A DNA stretch of 64,000 bases from Actinomycetota bacterium (GTDB lineage Bacteria > Actinomycetota > Actinomycetes > Nanopelagicales > Nanopelagicaceae). Location: contig WLPT01000002.1 of NCBI GenBank assembly GCA_009698675.1, positions 62,001-126,000 on the forward strand. Direction: 5' to 3'. Both the position numbers and the translations under genes were made by a program. Positions 1 to 11,392 of the stretch are shown here, piece after piece (position 1 is the stretch's first letter; each line of letters starts with the position of its first letter). Below the pieces are notes generated by a model, which had not been told where the DNA came from, did no database searches, and worked only from the letters and a program-made list of their open reading frames with translations.

Positions 1-243
1 ATCGATACCTGGACCTTGCAAACCGATTGAATTGAGCATGCCACTGGGGGTCTCTGCCATTCTTGGTGTGGGACGTCCGGCTCGCGCCTTACTCATTACA
101 GATTTTGTAACCACTGCGCCGATATCGTGCAGAGGCAAGAACTGCGCTAACTCTCTACCCGAACTGGCACAGCCACTTGCAGTAAAGACTGGCGTAGGAA
201 ACCAGGCATTACCGATTATCGTTGAAAAATCTACAGCGCTCAT
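1..243 (-). CDS. pyrD: Dihydroorotate dehydrogenase, class 1B-like, N-terminal part (runs off window start)
   Basis: Reverse complement from ATG at 243 reads MSAVDFSTIIGNAWFPTPVFTASGCASSGRELAQFLPLHDIGAVVTKSVM...; overlaps the end of pyrK. Confidence 0.85.
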   Translation of the reverse strand, partial: MSAVDFSTIIGNAWFPTPVFTASGCASSGRELAQFLPLHDIGAVVTKSVMSKARAGRPTPRMAETPSGMLNSIGLQGPGID

Positions 244-1076
244 AGGCCTCTACCGACGCTATCCCACTCAACTAGAGATCCATCCATTACCGGACCATCT
301 ATACATGAACGTAGCATCGATACATTCCCAGCACCATCATTGACAGGAAGTACGCAGGTCATACAAATTCCAATTCCGCAGGCCATTGACTCCTCTACTG
401 CGCATTGATGCACTACCTCAGTTCCACTTGTTATTGCGTTTATGGCCGACAACATCGCCATGGGACCGCATGAGTAGATAACTGCAATATTGAGATCTTC
501 AATTAAGGCTTTGATTGGCTCGCTGACACGACCCATCTGCCCCATCGTTCCATCCTCGGTATAGATGCGCAGCGAGTTAACGGCTCGCTTACCTTCCATC
601 GGAGCATAGATCTTGGCGGCGGTGCTAGCTCCAAGCAACATATCAACACGACAGCCACGTGCGTTAAGAACCTCGGCCAATCCAAACAAGGGCGCCGAAC
701 CGTATCCTCCGCCTACTAATAAGACCTGAACTGGCTCTGTCGGAATTCCGAAGGCCGTACCCAATGGAGCAACTACATCTAGAATCGTTCCCTCGCTTTG
801 TGCGCATAGCCACTTACTACCTGCGCCATGTGGGGCAACTATTAGCTCCATCGTGCCACCAAAGGTCGAACTACTTGAAATGCGAGAAATCGCGAAGGCA
901 CGGCGCAAGATCATGCGCGAGCTATCTCCCCCGACATTGATTGCAACGAAATTTCCAGGTTTACAGTGATCTGCGGCGTCGCCAATATTTATTATCAACT
1001 GGTGATATTGGCCCACTCGTTTATTTCCAACTAACGTTGCATTAATCTGCTGAGCGCTCCTATTAATCTGGGCCAT
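240..1076 (-). CDS. pyrK: Dihydroorotate dehydrogenase electron transfer subunit (PyrK-like); ORF extends to 1091, likely start MAQINRS at 1076
   Basis: FAD/NAD and C-terminal Fe-S cysteine pattern CAVEESMACGIGICMTCVLP; adjacent to pyrD and carB. Confidence 0.88.
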   Translation of the reverse strand: MAQINRSAQQINATLVGNKRVGQYHQLIINIGDAADHCKPGNFVAINVGGDSSRMILRRAFAISRISSSSTFGGTMELIVAPHGAGSKWLCAQSEGTILDVVAPLGTAFGIPTEPVQVLLVGGGYGSAPLFGLAEVLNARGCRVDMLLGASTAAKIYAPMEGKRAVNSLRIYTEDGTMGQMGRVSEPIKALIEDLNIAVIYSCGPMAMLSAINAITSGTEVVHQCAVEESMACGIGICMTCVLPVNDGAGNVSMLRSCIDGPVMDGSLVEWDSVGRGL

Positions 1077-1078
1077 GA

Positions 1079-4000
1079 TTACCCCAACCACTCTTGCAGC
1101 GATCGAATACTCAACTCACTCGATTGCAGAAAACGTATTCCCTCAACGGCAGCGTTAAAACCTGCAGTGGTGGTAATAATTGGAATAGATCTCTGAACCG
1201 CGGCTGTACGTATCAGCCAGCCATCGGCTCTGGTGCCACGTCCTACCGGTGTATTGATGACCAAATCGATATCTCCTGAGTTGATGATCTCAACAATGGT
1301 GCGCTCTCCCAATGGGCCCGTACCATCTGAGTTCTTTCGTACTGAGTGCGAGGCTATTGCATATTCGGCTAAATATCGCGAAGTACCCTCTGTAGCCAAA
1401 ATAGTGAAGCCTAGATTGAGTAGTCCGGCTGCTGCAGCAACTCCTGCTGATTTATCTTTATCGGCTAAGGATATAAAGACTGTGCCACTCTTTGGCAATG
1501 GGCCAAAGGCCTCGATTTGCGATTTAGCATAGCTCTCACCGAAAGTTGGAGAGATTCCCATTACCTCTCCGGTCGATCGCATTTCAGGTCCTAACACCGC
1601 ATCTACGCCACGACCATCGGTACGTCGGAATCGATTCCATGGCAGAACTGCCTCTTTAACGGAAACACCTTTAGCAACACCATCCCCTTTGGCAGGAAGA
1701 ACTCCCTCAACTCTTAACTCTGAGATGGATGCACCGAGAGAGATTCGAGCAGCTGCCTTTGCCAGAGCAACTCCCGTTGCTTTACTAACAAAAGGAACTG
1801 TGCGGGAGGCGCGTGGATTTGCCTCCAACACATATAGAACGTTCTCAGCGATTGCGAATTGGATGTTGATCAAACCAAGTACTCCTACGCCCTGAGCTAT
1901 CTTGGTCGTAGCTACCTTGATCTCTGCAAGTTGCTCTGCATTTATAGTCATCGAGGGAAGAACGCACGCGCTATCACCGCTATGGATGCCAGCCTCTTCA
2001 ATATGTTCCATAACGCCACCCAAAAATAACTCCTCACCATCAAAGAGTGCATCTACATCTATCTCAATAGCGCTATCGAGAAAGCGATCGACGAGCACTG
2101 GGTGATCCGGAGTTATATCCGTTGCACGAGTTATAAAGCCGGCAAGTGAGTTGTCATCATAAACAATCTCCATTCCACGTCCGCCCAAGACAAAGGATGG
2201 CCGCACAAGTACTGGATAACCAATTCGTGTAGCTATATCTATCGCCTCTAGTTGCGAGGAGGCCATGCCAAACTCTGGCGCATTCAAACCCTGCTCGGCC
2301 AAAATCTGGCCGAATGCACCACGCTCCTCGGCCAAGTTAATAGCCTCTGGCGTTGTGCCCAAAATATTTACTCCATTGGCCTTGAGAGCTTCAGCTAGGC
2401 CAAGAGGCGTTTGCCCACCAAGTTGGGTTATAACGCCAAGAAGTGGTCCTGCCGCCGTTTCAGCCTCGATTACTTCCAAGACGTCTTCCAAAGTTAATGG
2501 CTCGAAGTACAGGCGATTGCTCGTGTCATAGTCGGTAGAAACGGTTTCAGGGTTGCAGTTAATCATTATCGTTTCAAATCCAGCCTCACGCAGTGCAAAG
2601 GAGGCGTGCACGCAAGAGTAATCAAACTCAATCCCCTGCCCAATTCGATTTGGACCACTGCCCAAAATAATAACGGCCGGAGTTGTACGGCTCTTTACTT
2701 CACTCTCTTCCTCATAACTTGAATAATGATATGGAGTAAAGGCTTCGAACTCGGCTGCGCAGGTATCAACTGTCTTATAGACAGGTCGAATCCCAAGATG
2801 ATGACGAACACGTCGCACTTCATCTTCAGAGACAGCGCGCAGTTCGGCAATTTGAGCGTCAGAGAAACCAGCAGATTTCGCATCTCGCAATAGCTCCTCA
2901 TTGAGCTCGCCAGGTTGGGCTATCGCGCGGGCATGGTCATTAATTATCTCAATCTGACGCAAGTACCAAGGATCGATCTTGCATGCTGCGTTAACTTCGG
3001 CAATGGTGGCACCAGCCCACATCGCCTGCTGCACTTGTTGCAAGCGGTATTGAGTAGGAATAGAAATCGCGAGTAAAAGGCTGTTCTTATCTGTGGAAGT
3101 TAGTTCAGGCCATGTAAAGACCGCCTCTTTGCGCTCAAGGGAACGCAACGCCTTCATCAACGCCTCAGAGAAAGATCGACCGATTGCCATCGCCTCACCG
3201 ACGCTCTTCATCGTCGTTGTCAAACGTGGATCGGCATCGGCAAACTTTTCAAATGCAAAACGCGGAACCTTGACGACCACATAATCCAGAGTTGGCTCAA
3301 ATGATGCTGGTGTTACCTTAGTAATATCATTTTGGATCTCATCCAACGTATAACCGATAGCTAATTTTGTCGCAATCTTCGCGATAGGAAAGCCAGTAGC
3401 TTTAGATGCCAGGGCGCTTGAACGAGATACCCGTGGATTCATCTCTATAACGATCACTCTCCCATTTTCTGGATTTACCGCAAATTGGATATTGCATCCA
3501 CCTGTATCTACCCCAACTTCGCGGATAATATCTAGAGATAAATCTCGGAGCCTCTGGTACTCAACATCGGTAAGTGTCATAGCTGGTGCTACGGTGATTG
3601 AATCACCTGTATGCACACCCATGGGATCAATATTTTCAATGCTGCACACAATCACGACGTTATCTTTGCGATCGCGCATTACCTCGAGTTCGTACTCTTT
3701 CCAGCCTATGATCGACTCTTCAAGTAGCACTTCAGATGTCGGACTGTGTTGCAAGCCTGCACCGGCGATTTGTGTTAACTCATCTGCATCAAAGGCGATA
3801 CCCGATCCCAATCCGCCCATCGTAAAGGAGGGTCGAACGACAACGGGGAATCCGAGAGTTTTAACACCTTCGAAGATCTCATCCATCGTGTGACAAATAA
3901 CTGAACGGGCAGACTCTCCCCCAACTTTTGCAACAATCTCTCTAAATAACTCTCGGTTTTCACCGCGATTGATTGCATCAACATCGGCACCAATCAGACG

Positions 4001-4339
4001 TACTCCGTACTTGGCTAAAATTCCAGCTTCAAAGAGGGCGATGGCGGCGTTTAACGCCGTCTGTCCGCCAAGTGTTACCAATACAGCATCTGGTTTTTCT
4101 CTAGCAATAATCTTTTCTATCACCTCTGAAGTTATCGGCTCAATGTAGGTTGCATCTGCAAACTGCGGATCTGTCATGATCGTTGCCGGATTAGAGTTAA
4201 TAAGGATTACGCGAATACCCTCTTCGCCAAGCACCCGACAGGCCTGTGTTCCCGAATAGTCGAATTCGCAGGCTTGACCGATAACGATGGGCCCGCTGCC
4301 AATTACAAGAACGGATTTAATGGATGAATCTAATGGCAT
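1079..4339 (-). CDS. carB: Carbamoyl-phosphate synthase large subunit
   Basis: 1086 aa, duplicated ATP-grasp halves ([48 protein letters not shown]). Confidence 0.98.
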   Translation of the reverse strand: MPLDSSIKSVLVIGSGPIVIGQACEFDYSGTQACRVLGEEGIRVILINSNPATIMTDPQFADATYIEPITSEVIEKIIAREKPDAVLVTLGGQTALNAAIALFEAGILAKYGVRLIGADVDAINRGENRELFREIVAKVGGESARSVICHTMDEIFEGVKTLGFPVVVRPSFTMGGLGSGIAFDADELTQIAGAGLQHSPTSEVLLEESIIGWKEYELEVMRDRKDNVVIVCSIENIDPMGVHTGDSITVAPAMTLTDVEYQRLRDLSLDIIREVGVDTGGCNIQFAVNPENGRVIVIEMNPRVSRSSALASKATGFPIAKIATKLAIGYTLDEIQNDITKVTPASFEPTLDYVVVKVPRFAFEKFADADPRLTTTMKSVGEAMAIGRSFSEALMKALRSLERKEAVFTWPELTSTDKNSLLLAISIPTQYRLQQVQQAMWAGATIAEVNAACKIDPWYLRQIEIINDHARAIAQPGELNEELLRDAKSAGFSDAQIAELRAVSEDEVRRVRHHLGIRPVYKTVDTCAAEFEAFTPYHYSSYEEESEVKSRTTPAVIILGSGPNRIGQGIEFDYSCVHASFALREAGFETIMINCNPETVSTDYDTSNRLYFEPLTLEDVLEVIEAETAAGPLLGVITQLGGQTPLGLAEALKANGVNILGTTPEAINLAEERGAFGQILAEQGLNAPEFGMASSQLEAIDIATRIGYPVLVRPSFVLGGRGMEIVYDDNSLAGFITRATDITPDHPVLVDRFLDSAIEIDVDALFDGEELFLGGVMEHIEEAGIHSGDSACVLPSMTINAEQLAEIKVATTKIAQGVGVLGLINIQFAIAENVLYVLEANPRASRTVPFVSKATGVALAKAAARISLGASISELRVEGVLPAKGDGVAKGVSVKEAVLPWNRFRRTDGRGVDAVLGPEMRSTGEVMGISPTFGESYAKSQIEAFGPLPKSGTVFISLADKDKSAGVAAAAGLLNLGFTILATEGTSRYLAEYAIASHSVRKNSDGTGPLGERTIVEIINSGDIDLVINTPVGRGTRADGWLIRTAAVQRSIPIITTTAGFNAAVEGIRFLQSSELSIRSLQEWLG

Positions 4340-5454
4340 TAACTCTCCACCTTCTGGCTCATAAGCTCTACAAATCGATCAAATAGATATGCGGCATCGT
4401 GTGGTCCAGCGGCGGCTTCGGGATGGTATTGAACAGAGAATGCTGGTCGATCCAATAGTTGCAAACCCTCTACTACTCCATCGTTAAGGCAGACGTGCGT
4501 AACCTCGCCATCTCCGTAGACGGTAGCAAACGTTGTTTCAGTTGGCGCCTTCACAGCAAAACCATGGTTATGGGAAGTTATCTCTACTTTGCCCGTACTT
4601 TTATCCATCACGGGTTGATTAATACCTCTGTGTCCAAAACTCAACTTATATGTTTCAAAGCCTAGAGCACGTCCCAAAATTTGATGACCAAAGCAGATTC
4701 CAAATATTGGAATCTCATGAAGCAAAATACTGCGTACAAGCTCGACCGTATCCAGCATCGTCGATGGATCGCCAGGCCCGTTCGAAAGAAAAACGCCATC
4801 TGGATTTAGTGCCAAAATATCTTCGATGCTTGAATTAAATGGAAGAACATGAACTTCAACACCGCGCTCGGCTAGTGCTCGAGGCGTTGCCGCCTTTATC
4901 CCTAGATCAAGGGCGGCCACGACAAATTTTTTGGCGCCAATGGCCGGGACTACGTATGGAGCGGGCGTTGAAACCTCCGAGACTAAAAAGGCGCCACTCA
5001 TAGAGTCGGTTTTGCGCACCTCTACAACCATCTCCTCACGAGTTAACTCAAGCTCTGAAAATATTCCTACCCTCATGGAGCCACGATCTCGAAGATGCCT
5101 TGTAATTGCACGCGTATCTACGCCTTGGATTCCCACTATATTTTGGCTAATCAACTCAGACTCTAAAGATCTCTCACTTCGCCAATTTGATGTAAGGGTC
5201 GACGGGTTTCTAACGACAAAACCTGCAACCCAGATCTTTGAAGACTCGTTATCGGCTGTGTTTACACCGGTATTGCCGATATGCGGCGCAGTCATTACTA
5301 CAACCTGCTTGAAATAAGAGGGATCGGTTAGCGTTTCCTGATATCCGGTCATTCCAGTTTGAAAAACAGCCTCACCAAAGGTTTTGCCGACCGCGCCCCA
5401 GGATTTGCCCTCGAATATACGTCCATCATCTAGTACTAGATATGCCTTGCTCAA
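4339..5454 (-). CDS. carA: Carbamoyl-phosphate synthase small subunit
   Basis: Glutamine amidotransferase motif [14 protein letters not shown] and [14 protein letters not shown]. Confidence 0.97.
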   Translation of the reverse strand: MSKAYLVLDDGRIFEGKSWGAVGKTFGEAVFQTGMTGYQETLTDPSYFKQVVVMTAPHIGNTGVNTADNESSKIWVAGFVVRNPSTLTSNWRSERSLESELISQNIVGIQGVDTRAITRHLRDRGSMRVGIFSELELTREEMVVEVRKTDSMSGAFLVSEVSTPAPYVVPAIGAKKFVVAALDLGIKAATPRALAERGVEVHVLPFNSSIEDILALNPDGVFLSNGPGDPSTMLDTVELVRSILLHEIPIFGICFGHQILGRALGFETYKLSFGHRGINQPVMDKSTGKVEITSHNHGFAVKAPTETTFATVYGDGEVTHVCLNDGVVEGLQLLDRPAFSVQYHPEAAAGPHDAAYLFDRFVELMSQKVES

Positions 5455-6761
5455 CTCTTTCCACCACTTTCAAGCAATACTCCATCCATAAAACTCGGCA
5501 GGCCGTTGAAAAAGGTATGCGTGATGACACCTGGAAGTTCGAATCCATGAAACGGAGTATTACGACTCTTCGATGCCATCAAATCTCTATCTACAGTCCA
5601 TACTCTTGATGGATCAACCACCATCAGATTTGCAGCACTTCCAACTGCCAGATTCTGGCCCTGGTTGAGATATCTACCGATACGAGCTGGCGCAGTAGAC
5701 ATACGATCGGCAACTTGAGACCAACTCATCAGACCGGTATCTACCATCGTCTTCTGCACAATTGAGAGTGCAGTCTCTAAACCCAACATTCCAAATGAGG
5801 CCTCTTGCCACTCACACTCTTTCGTCTCCATCGTGTGTGGAGCATGATCTGTTGCAACTATATCTATAACTCCCTCGGCCAAACCTTCGCGTAGCGCCAT
5901 TACATCGCTCTGTGCGCGTAATGGAGGATTAACCTTAAATACTGGATCATAGGATTTTGCTAGATCATCGGTAAGAAGAAGATGGTGCGGGGTAACTTCG
6001 GCCGTCACATTAATTCCTCTAGCCTTAGCCCAACGAATGATTTCAACTCCCCCAGCCGTTGTTACATGACAGATGTGCAGTCGAGATTTTACGTGATCTA
6101 CCAATAAAACATCTCGGGCGATTATCGCCTCTTCAGCGATAGCGGGCCAACCCTTTAAACCAAGGATTGAGGAGATCTCCCCCTCATTCATCTGTGCGCC
6201 AACAGTTAGTCGAGGCTCTTGTGCGTGCTGTGCAATCACGCCATCAAACTTCTTTATATATTCAAGGGCACGACGCATCACTAATGGATCTGAAACGCAG
6301 TTTCCATCATCGCTAAAAGTTCTAACCTGCGCGATTGAATCGGCCATGGCACCGATTTCTGAGAGCGTCTCTCCCTTTAATCCTTGAGTAACTGCTCCAA
6401 TTGGAAAGACGTCAAGAAGACCGGCCTCTTGACCAAGGCGATAGACCTGTTCTACGACGCCCGCATTATCGGCAACTGGGGATGTGTTGGCCATTGCAGA
6501 AAGAGCGGTGAATCCACCTTTAGCGCCAGCACGCGAGCCAGATAAAACACTCTCTGCATCCTCACGGCCAGGCTGTCGCAGGTGCGTATGCAGATCAACT
6601 AAACCTGGAAGGATTACTGAGCCTTTAAGCTCGATGATGGTTGCCGCTGCATCAGAAATCTGGTTAGACACCGAATCGATGCGCCCATCAACTATAAGCA
6701 CATCGGCCGAACTCGCATCTGCAAGCGTTGCACCCTTTAATAGAAAACGATTTGTGGACAT
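5451..6761 (-). CDS. pyrC: Dihydroorotase
   Basis: LVDLHTHLRQPGREDAE metal site and DHAPHT motif; operon context. Confidence 0.97.
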   Translation of the reverse strand: MSTNRFLLKGATLADASSADVLIVDGRIDSVSNQISDAAATIIELKGSVILPGLVDLHTHLRQPGREDAESVLSGSRAGAKGGFTALSAMANTSPVADNAGVVEQVYRLGQEAGLLDVFPIGAVTQGLKGETLSEIGAMADSIAQVRTFSDDGNCVSDPLVMRRALEYIKKFDGVIAQHAQEPRLTVGAQMNEGEISSILGLKGWPAIAEEAIIARDVLLVDHVKSRLHICHVTTAGGVEIIRWAKARGINVTAEVTPHHLLLTDDLAKSYDPVFKVNPPLRAQSDVMALREGLAEGVIDIVATDHAPHTMETKECEWQEASFGMLGLETALSIVQKTMVDTGLMSWSQVADRMSTAPARIGRYLNQGQNLAVGSAANLMVVDPSRVWTVDRDLMASKSRNTPFHGFELPGVITHTFFNGLPSFMDGVLLESGGKS

Positions 6762-7708
6762 TATTTGCTTCCTACTTCCAACGAATGACCAGCGAGTAAG
6801 ACATACAAAATTGCCATGCGAACAGTTACGCCATTGGCTACCTGTTCGACAATAACCGATCGTGCACTATCGGCGACCTCGGCGGCAATCTCCAAGCCGC
6901 GGTTCATAGGCCCTGGGTGCATCACTATCGCGTTGGGATTCATCAATCTAAGACGTTCGAGAGTCAATCCAAAGTATCGCGAATATTCGCGGGCATTTGG
7001 GAAAAAGAGATCACTCATTCGCTCCTGTTGTACGCGTAGCATCATTACCACATCAACAGTTGGAATGATTGAGTCAAAATCATATGAGATAGTTACCGGC
7101 CAATTTTCCACGCCAACGGGGAGCAAAGTTGGTGGAGCAATCAGAGTGACACTTGCTCCTAAAAGAGTTAGCAGTAAAACATTTGAACGCGCAACCCGGG
7201 AGTGCAAAATATCTCCAACTATAGCAACTCGTATACCAAGTAAATCTGGTGCGCCTTTTCCGCAGTGCTTTCTGATGGTAAATGCATCGAGTAGGGCTTG
7301 GCTCGGGTGCTCATGCGTTCCATCCCCTGCATTAATTACACTTCCTAACATCCACTGCGAAGTGGCTAGCCGCTGCGGTGCACCAGATGCCCCATGTCGA
7401 ATAACTACTGCATCGGCGCCCATAGCTTGCAACGTCAATGCCGTATCTTTGAGTGACTCACCTTTACTCAAGCTTGAACCCTTGGCGGAGAAGTTAATTA
7501 CATCGGCCGAAAGCCGCTTAGCTGCGGCCTCAAATGAGATACGAGTTCGAGTTGAATCCTCTGCAAAGAGATTTACAATTGTGCGTCCACGAAGTGTTGG
7601 AAGTTTCTTGACCGCACCATCTGTTACACGTGCCAACTCAGTTGCAGTATCCAAAATTGAGATAGCTTCGATCTTCGACAAATCTGAAATCGAGAGTAAG
7701 TGGCGCAT
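6761..7708 (-). CDS. pyrB: Aspartate carbamoyltransferase catalytic subunit
   Basis: [19 protein letters not shown] and [12 protein letters not shown] motifs. Confidence 0.97.
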   Translation of the reverse strand: MRHLLSISDLSKIEAISILDTATELARVTDGAVKKLPTLRGRTIVNLFAEDSTRTRISFEAAAKRLSADVINFSAKGSSLSKGESLKDTALTLQAMGADAVVIRHGASGAPQRLATSQWMLGSVINAGDGTHEHPSQALLDAFTIRKHCGKGAPDLLGIRVAIVGDILHSRVARSNVLLLTLLGASVTLIAPPTLLPVGVENWPVTISYDFDSIIPTVDVVMMLRVQQERMSDLFFPNAREYSRYFGLTLERLRLMNPNAIVMHPGPMNRGLEIAAEVADSARSVIVEQVANGVTVRMAILYVLLAGHSLEVGSK

Positions 7709-8235
7709 TAGTTGCCTTCAATCAAGACTTCATCCACGCCATCTATCTCAGTAAGGTGGAGCTTGACCGACTGAGTAGGTGATGTGGGCAGGTTTTTTCC
7801 AACAAAATCGGCGCGAATAGGAAGTTCACGATGGCCCCTATCGACCAGAGCGGCCAATTGGACAGTGTGTGGACGACCGATCTCGCCCAGAGCATCAAGG
7901 GCGGCACGAATTGTGCGCCCAGAAAAAAGGACGTCGTCGATCAGGATAACGTCGCGTCCTTCGACCCCTTGCGTAGGAATCGAGGTCGGCATAATCGCAC
8001 GAGGTGGGCGCAGGCGAAGATCATCGCGATGCATCGTGATATCTAGCATTCCGACGGCGATTTCATGGCCTGCAATCTGGCTCATGATGGCGGCCACTCG
8101 CAGCGCCAGATGGGCACCCCGTGTAGGAATACCCAACAATGTAATCTGATCGCTCTTTTGATTGGCCTCTAAAATCTCGTGGGAGATACGCGTTAATGCG
8201 CGCGAGATATCGGGAGCAGACAGGGCAACACTCAT
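7708..8235 (-). CDS. pyrR: Bifunctional pyr operon regulator / uracil phosphoribosyltransferase PyrR; preferred start MSVALSAPD at 8235 (ORF extends to 8253)
   Basis: PRPP motif [21 protein letters not shown]; good Shine-Dalgarno GGAG before ATG 8235. Confidence 0.95.
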   Translation of the reverse strand: MSVALSAPDISRALTRISHEILEANQKSDQITLLGIPTRGAHLALRVAAIMSQIAGHEIAVGMLDITMHRDDLRLRPPRAIMPTSIPTQGVEGRDVILIDDVLFSGRTIRAALDALGEIGRPHTVQLAALVDRGHRELPIRADFVGKNLPTSPTQSVKLHLTEIDGVDEVLIEGN

Positions 8236-8248
8236 ATAAATCTCCTTC

Positions 8249-8266
8249 CCCATCTCTCAGGATGGG
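8249..8266 (-). promoter_or_regulatory. Putative PyrR-binding hairpin in pyrR leader
   Basis: RNA CCCAUC-CUGAGA-GAUGGG: perfect 6-bp stem; loop region resembles the PyrR binding loop (UCCNGNGAGGY-like), adjacent to the pyrR SD. Confidence 0.6.
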
Positions 8267-8287
8267 TCGTTAAAGGATGCACCGCGG

Positions 8288-8293
8288 ACTATA
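8288..8293 (-). promoter_or_regulatory. Putative -10 element (TATAGT) of the pyr operon
   Basis: TATAGT on the minus strand, placing a TSS just upstream of the hairpin. Confidence 0.4.
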
Positions 8294-8360
8294 CCACCAA
8301 GGTACCGACTCTGTTGATAACTTAGATCTCGCCTCAAACAATGGGATTAATCTGCCCACT

Positions 8361-8843
8361 ATGACAACCATCGACTCGGTCTACTTACGTCTTCGCGCTA
8401 TCCGAATCTCTAAGGGGCTCTCCCTGGCAGATGTTGAGATAGAGAGTAAGGGCCAGATTCGAGCAGTTGTACTCGGCTCCTATGAGCGGGGAGATAGGAG
8501 CTTAAGCGTCAAGAGGGCGATAGCGATCGCCAATTTTTACGGCCTTCCCTTGAGCTATCTTTTGGAAAAACCTCCACAAGCCCCAGGCATACCCGAGCCA
8601 GCGGTAATAGATCTTCGACGACTTTCAGCCATCGAAGAGGATCAACCAGCAAGCGATAGATACAGATTAACTATCCTGGCCACCTTTATCGCACAGATTC
8701 TGACTCGTCGCAATGATTGGAATGGTGAAGTTCTCTCACTTCGAAGCGATGATTTCACCGCTATGGCGATGGCTATGGGCATAAATCTTCAAGAGTTGAT
8801 GAGTATTCTAAATGCGAACAAAATTCTTCTATCCGTTAAATAG
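8361..8843 (+). CDS. bldD: BldD-like XRE-family regulator with putative c-di-GMP-binding C-terminal domain (ORF extends to 8277)
   Basis: VYLRLRAIRISKGLSLADVEIESKGQIRAVVLGSYERGDRSLSVKRAIAIANFYGLPLSYLL matches BldD DNA-binding domain; synteny pyrR-bldD-nusB; TAATCT-N7-ATG at start. Confidence 0.88.
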   Translation: MTTIDSVYLRLRAIRISKGLSLADVEIESKGQIRAVVLGSYERGDRSLSVKRAIAIANFYGLPLSYLLEKPPQAPGIPEPAVIDLRRLSAIEEDQPASDRYRLTILATFIAQILTRRNDWNGEVLSLRSDDFTAMAMAMGINLQELMSILNANKILLSVK

Positions 8844-9258
8844 CAAGGCTCTCTTTGATATTGGAGATTCGACCTAACAGGCCGTGAATAAATCCGGCAG
8901 AGCTATCGGTTGAGAGCTCCATTGCCAGTGTCAACGCCTCATCGATTGCTACGGCATCCGGGGTGGCAGGCGACCACAAGATTTCATAAATTCCAAGACG
9001 TAAAATATTTCTATCAACGGCCGGCAATCGATCCATGTCCCAACCCTGAGCATAGGTCGTTATCAACTCATCGATTTTTCTAAAATGATCGCCCACGCCG
9101 TTAACGAGTTCGCGGGTGTATTCACGGATCGGTCTGGCATCTGGACCCTCTTCAACAACATCACGTAATTTAAGTGTCTCTACTGCATTGGTACCGCGTA
9201 TATCGGCCTCATAGAGTAGATCTAAGGCCGCCTTGCGAGCTTTACTGCGAGCCGACAC
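8836..9258 (-). CDS. nusB: Transcription antitermination factor NusB
   Basis: MSARSKARKAALDLLYEADIRG; ...AVDRNILRLGIYEILW. Confidence 0.95.
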   Translation of the reverse strand: MSARSKARKAALDLLYEADIRGTNAVETLKLRDVVEEGPDARPIREYTRELVNGVGDHFRKIDELITTYAQGWDMDRLPAVDRNILRLGIYEILWSPATPDAVAIDEALTLAMELSTDSSAGFIHGLLGRISNIKESLAI

Positions 9259-9818
9259 TAGTTGGCGCGGCCTTGGTATGACCCATCGCGAGTATCAACC
9301 ATGACAATCTCATCCTGCTTGATAAATAGTGGGACCTGGATCTCGATTCCCGTTTCAACGGTAGCCGGTTTAGTTCCACCTGATGAACGATCTCCTTGGA
9401 TGCCTGGCTCCGTATAAGTAATTCGCAACGGTACCGCTGCTGCAAGCTCGATATAGAGCGGGTTCCCATCATGCACGGCAACGACGGCATCTGTGTTCTC
9501 CAGCATGTAGTTGGCCATTTCGCCAACTGTGGCCATTGAGATCGTCATCTGATCAAAAGTCTTTGCATCCATAAAAACGAAATCTTCGCCCTCTTTGTAG
9601 AGGAACTGCATATCGCGCTTTTCTAAGATTTCGATATCGATCTTAACGCCCGAGTTAAATGTTCGATCGATTACTTTGCCGGTAAGAACCGACTTCAACT
9701 TTGTTCGTACGAATGCTGGACCTTTACCAGGTTTAACATGTTGGAACTCAACTACGTTCCATAACTGTCCCTCAATATCTAAGGTAATTCCATTTTTCAT
9801 ATCTGCTGTTGTTGCCAC
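9258..9818 (-). CDS. efp: Elongation factor P
   Basis: [32 protein letters not shown]. Confidence 0.97.
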   Translation of the reverse strand: MATTADMKNGITLDIEGQLWNVVEFQHVKPGKGPAFVRTKLKSVLTGKVIDRTFNSGVKIDIEILEKRDMQFLYKEGEDFVFMDAKTFDQMTISMATVGEMANYMLENTDAVVAVHDGNPLYIELAAAVPLRITYTEPGIQGDRSSGGTKPATVETGIEIQVPLFIKQDEIVMVDTRDGSYQGRAN

Positions 9819-9908
9819 GGTAAAGCTCCACTCGTTTGAATTAATTCGGCTACCCGTTGTGATAGCAAGGCCATAAGGATACCCGTTAACCAGTAGTGCT
9901 TTGTTCCC

Positions 9909-10340
9909 TTAGCCAATCAGGTTTTTAAGCGCAATTATCGCCAAGACATAAGAATTGGGACCGAAACCAGCGATAGTTCCATGAGCCACCCCTGAAATTA
10001 CCGAAGTATGACGAAAATCTTCACGCGCCATTGGATTGGAGAGATGGACCTCGATCAATGGTGAGGTGAGAAGTTCGGCCGCATCTCGTATCGCATAGGA
10101 ATAGTGTGTGAAAGCCGCGGGATTAATGATGACTGGATATTTCATATCGGCCGCCTCGTGTAGCCAAGAGATTATCGTGGATTCATCATCACTTTGGCGC
10201 ACATCGACCTCTAGGCCATGGCTTTTTGCCGAGATTTCAATAAGGCTCTTTAACTCGCCGTAGTTTAGATCGCCATAGATAGATGAGTCCCGTATATCTA
10301 AACGAGCCAAATTAGGGCCGTTAATTACCAAAATCTTCAT
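9909..10340 (-). CDS. aroQ: 3-dehydroquinate dehydratase type II
   Basis: ILVINGPNLARLDIRDSSIYG; INPAAFTHYSYAIRDA; EVHLSNPMARE. Confidence 0.95.
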   Translation of the reverse strand: MKILVINGPNLARLDIRDSSIYGDLNYGELKSLIEISAKSHGLEVDVRQSDDESTIISWLHEAADMKYPVIINPAAFTHYSYAIRDAAELLTSPLIEVHLSNPMAREDFRHTSVISGVAHGTIAGFGPNSYVLAIIALKNLIG

Positions 10341-11392
10341 GCGCTAATTCTCTCATAAGCTGCAGCGAGTTCACTGGCATTTGCATCCTCAATACGCAAA
10401 GTTGCACCGATCGCCGATATGGCTACAAAGCGCAGAGATGTGCCTCTGGACTTCTTATCCAACGCCAGGAGTGGAAATAACTCACTCCATGCAGCTCTCG
10501 GGTAAGTAGTTGGTAGACCAAGTGCAGTTAAGAGCTGGCGGTGCAGTTGAACAACTTGCGCTGAAAGCAATCCCTTAATCTCTGCTAACTCCGCGGCAAA
10601 AACTAATCCGATTGATACTGCTTCGCCATGGCGAAGGCTATATTTGCTATGTATCTCAACGGCATGGCCGAGCGTGTGACCATAGTTGAGTACCTCGCGA
10701 TTGAAACTCTCCTTAAAATCACTAGAGACAACCATCGCCTTAACTTGCACAGCAGCTTCAATTAACGCCAACGTGGTAGATAAATCACCACGTAACTCCG
10801 GTAACGTCCTATCTTTAAGAATCTCTACAATTTGATTCTCTGCAATAAAGCCACATTTAATAACTTCAGCCATACCGGCGGCAAAGTCACGATCTCCAAG
10901 AGTTTTCAACCATGAGAGATCTATGAGCACAGAGTGCGGAGAGTAGAAAGCACCAATCAGATTCTTTCCATATCCACTGTTTATCCCAGTTTTGCCACCA
11001 ATTGCTGCATCCACCATTCCAGCTACACTCGTAGGAACTGCTACCCAATCAACTCCTCTTAGCCACGTCGCTGCAACGAAGCCAGATACATCGGTGATAG
11101 CACCTCCCCCAACACCAACAATCAAATCTGATCGAGTAAAGCCTGCAGCGGCCAGCCAATCCCATAGACGCGCAGTGATCTCAACGCTTTTAGCGGCCTC
11201 ACCATCTGGAAGCTTAAAGTAGAAAACCTCAGAATCGATGGGATTATCTAACCGAACGGCATCCTCCATGAGCTCGCTATGAATGATAGCTACGCGAGTT
11301 CGGCCGTGTGCCAGAGCGATCAACTGAGTTTTCCATTGGCAATCGATTAGAACCTCATACGTGCGATCGGCAGTGATCGAAACTTTTTTCAT
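10337..11392 (-). CDS. aroB: 3-dehydroquinate synthase
   Basis: VGVGGGAITDVSGFVAATWLRGV; NYGHTLGHAVE. Confidence 0.97.
   Translation of the reverse strand: MKKVSITADRTYEVLIDCQWKTQLIALAHGRTRVAIIHSELMEDAVRLDNPIDSEVFYFKLPDGEAAKSVEITARLWDWLAAAGFTRSDLIVGVGGGAITDVSGFVAATWLRGVDWVAVPTSVAGMVDAAIGGKTGINSGYGKNLIGAFYSPHSVLIDLSWLKTLGDRDFAAGMAEVIKCGFIAENQIVEILKDRTLPELRGDLSTTLALIEAAVQVKAMVVSSDFKESFNREVLNYGHTLGHAVEIHSKYSLRHGEAVSIGLVFAAELAEIKGLLSAQVVQLHRQLLTALGLPTTYPRAAWSELFPLLALDKKSRGTSLRFVAISAIGATLRIEDANASELAAAYERISA

Noticed and set aside
32-343. 103-aa plus-strand ORF at window start
   Set aside because: Antisense to the pyrD N-terminus, which translates cleanly on the minus strand.
3492-3893. 133-aa plus-strand ORF inside carB
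   Set aside because: Shadow ORF antisense to the ATP-grasp domain of carB.
6816-7754. 312-aa plus-strand ORF opposite pyrB
   Set aside because: Fully antisense to a clear aspartate carbamoyltransferase; composition (Ser/Arg/Thr-rich) is typical of a shadow frame, no recognisable domain.
9819-9908. Repeated TACCCGTT octamer between efp and aroQ
   Set aside because: Only two short copies and no secondary structure; likely coincidental.
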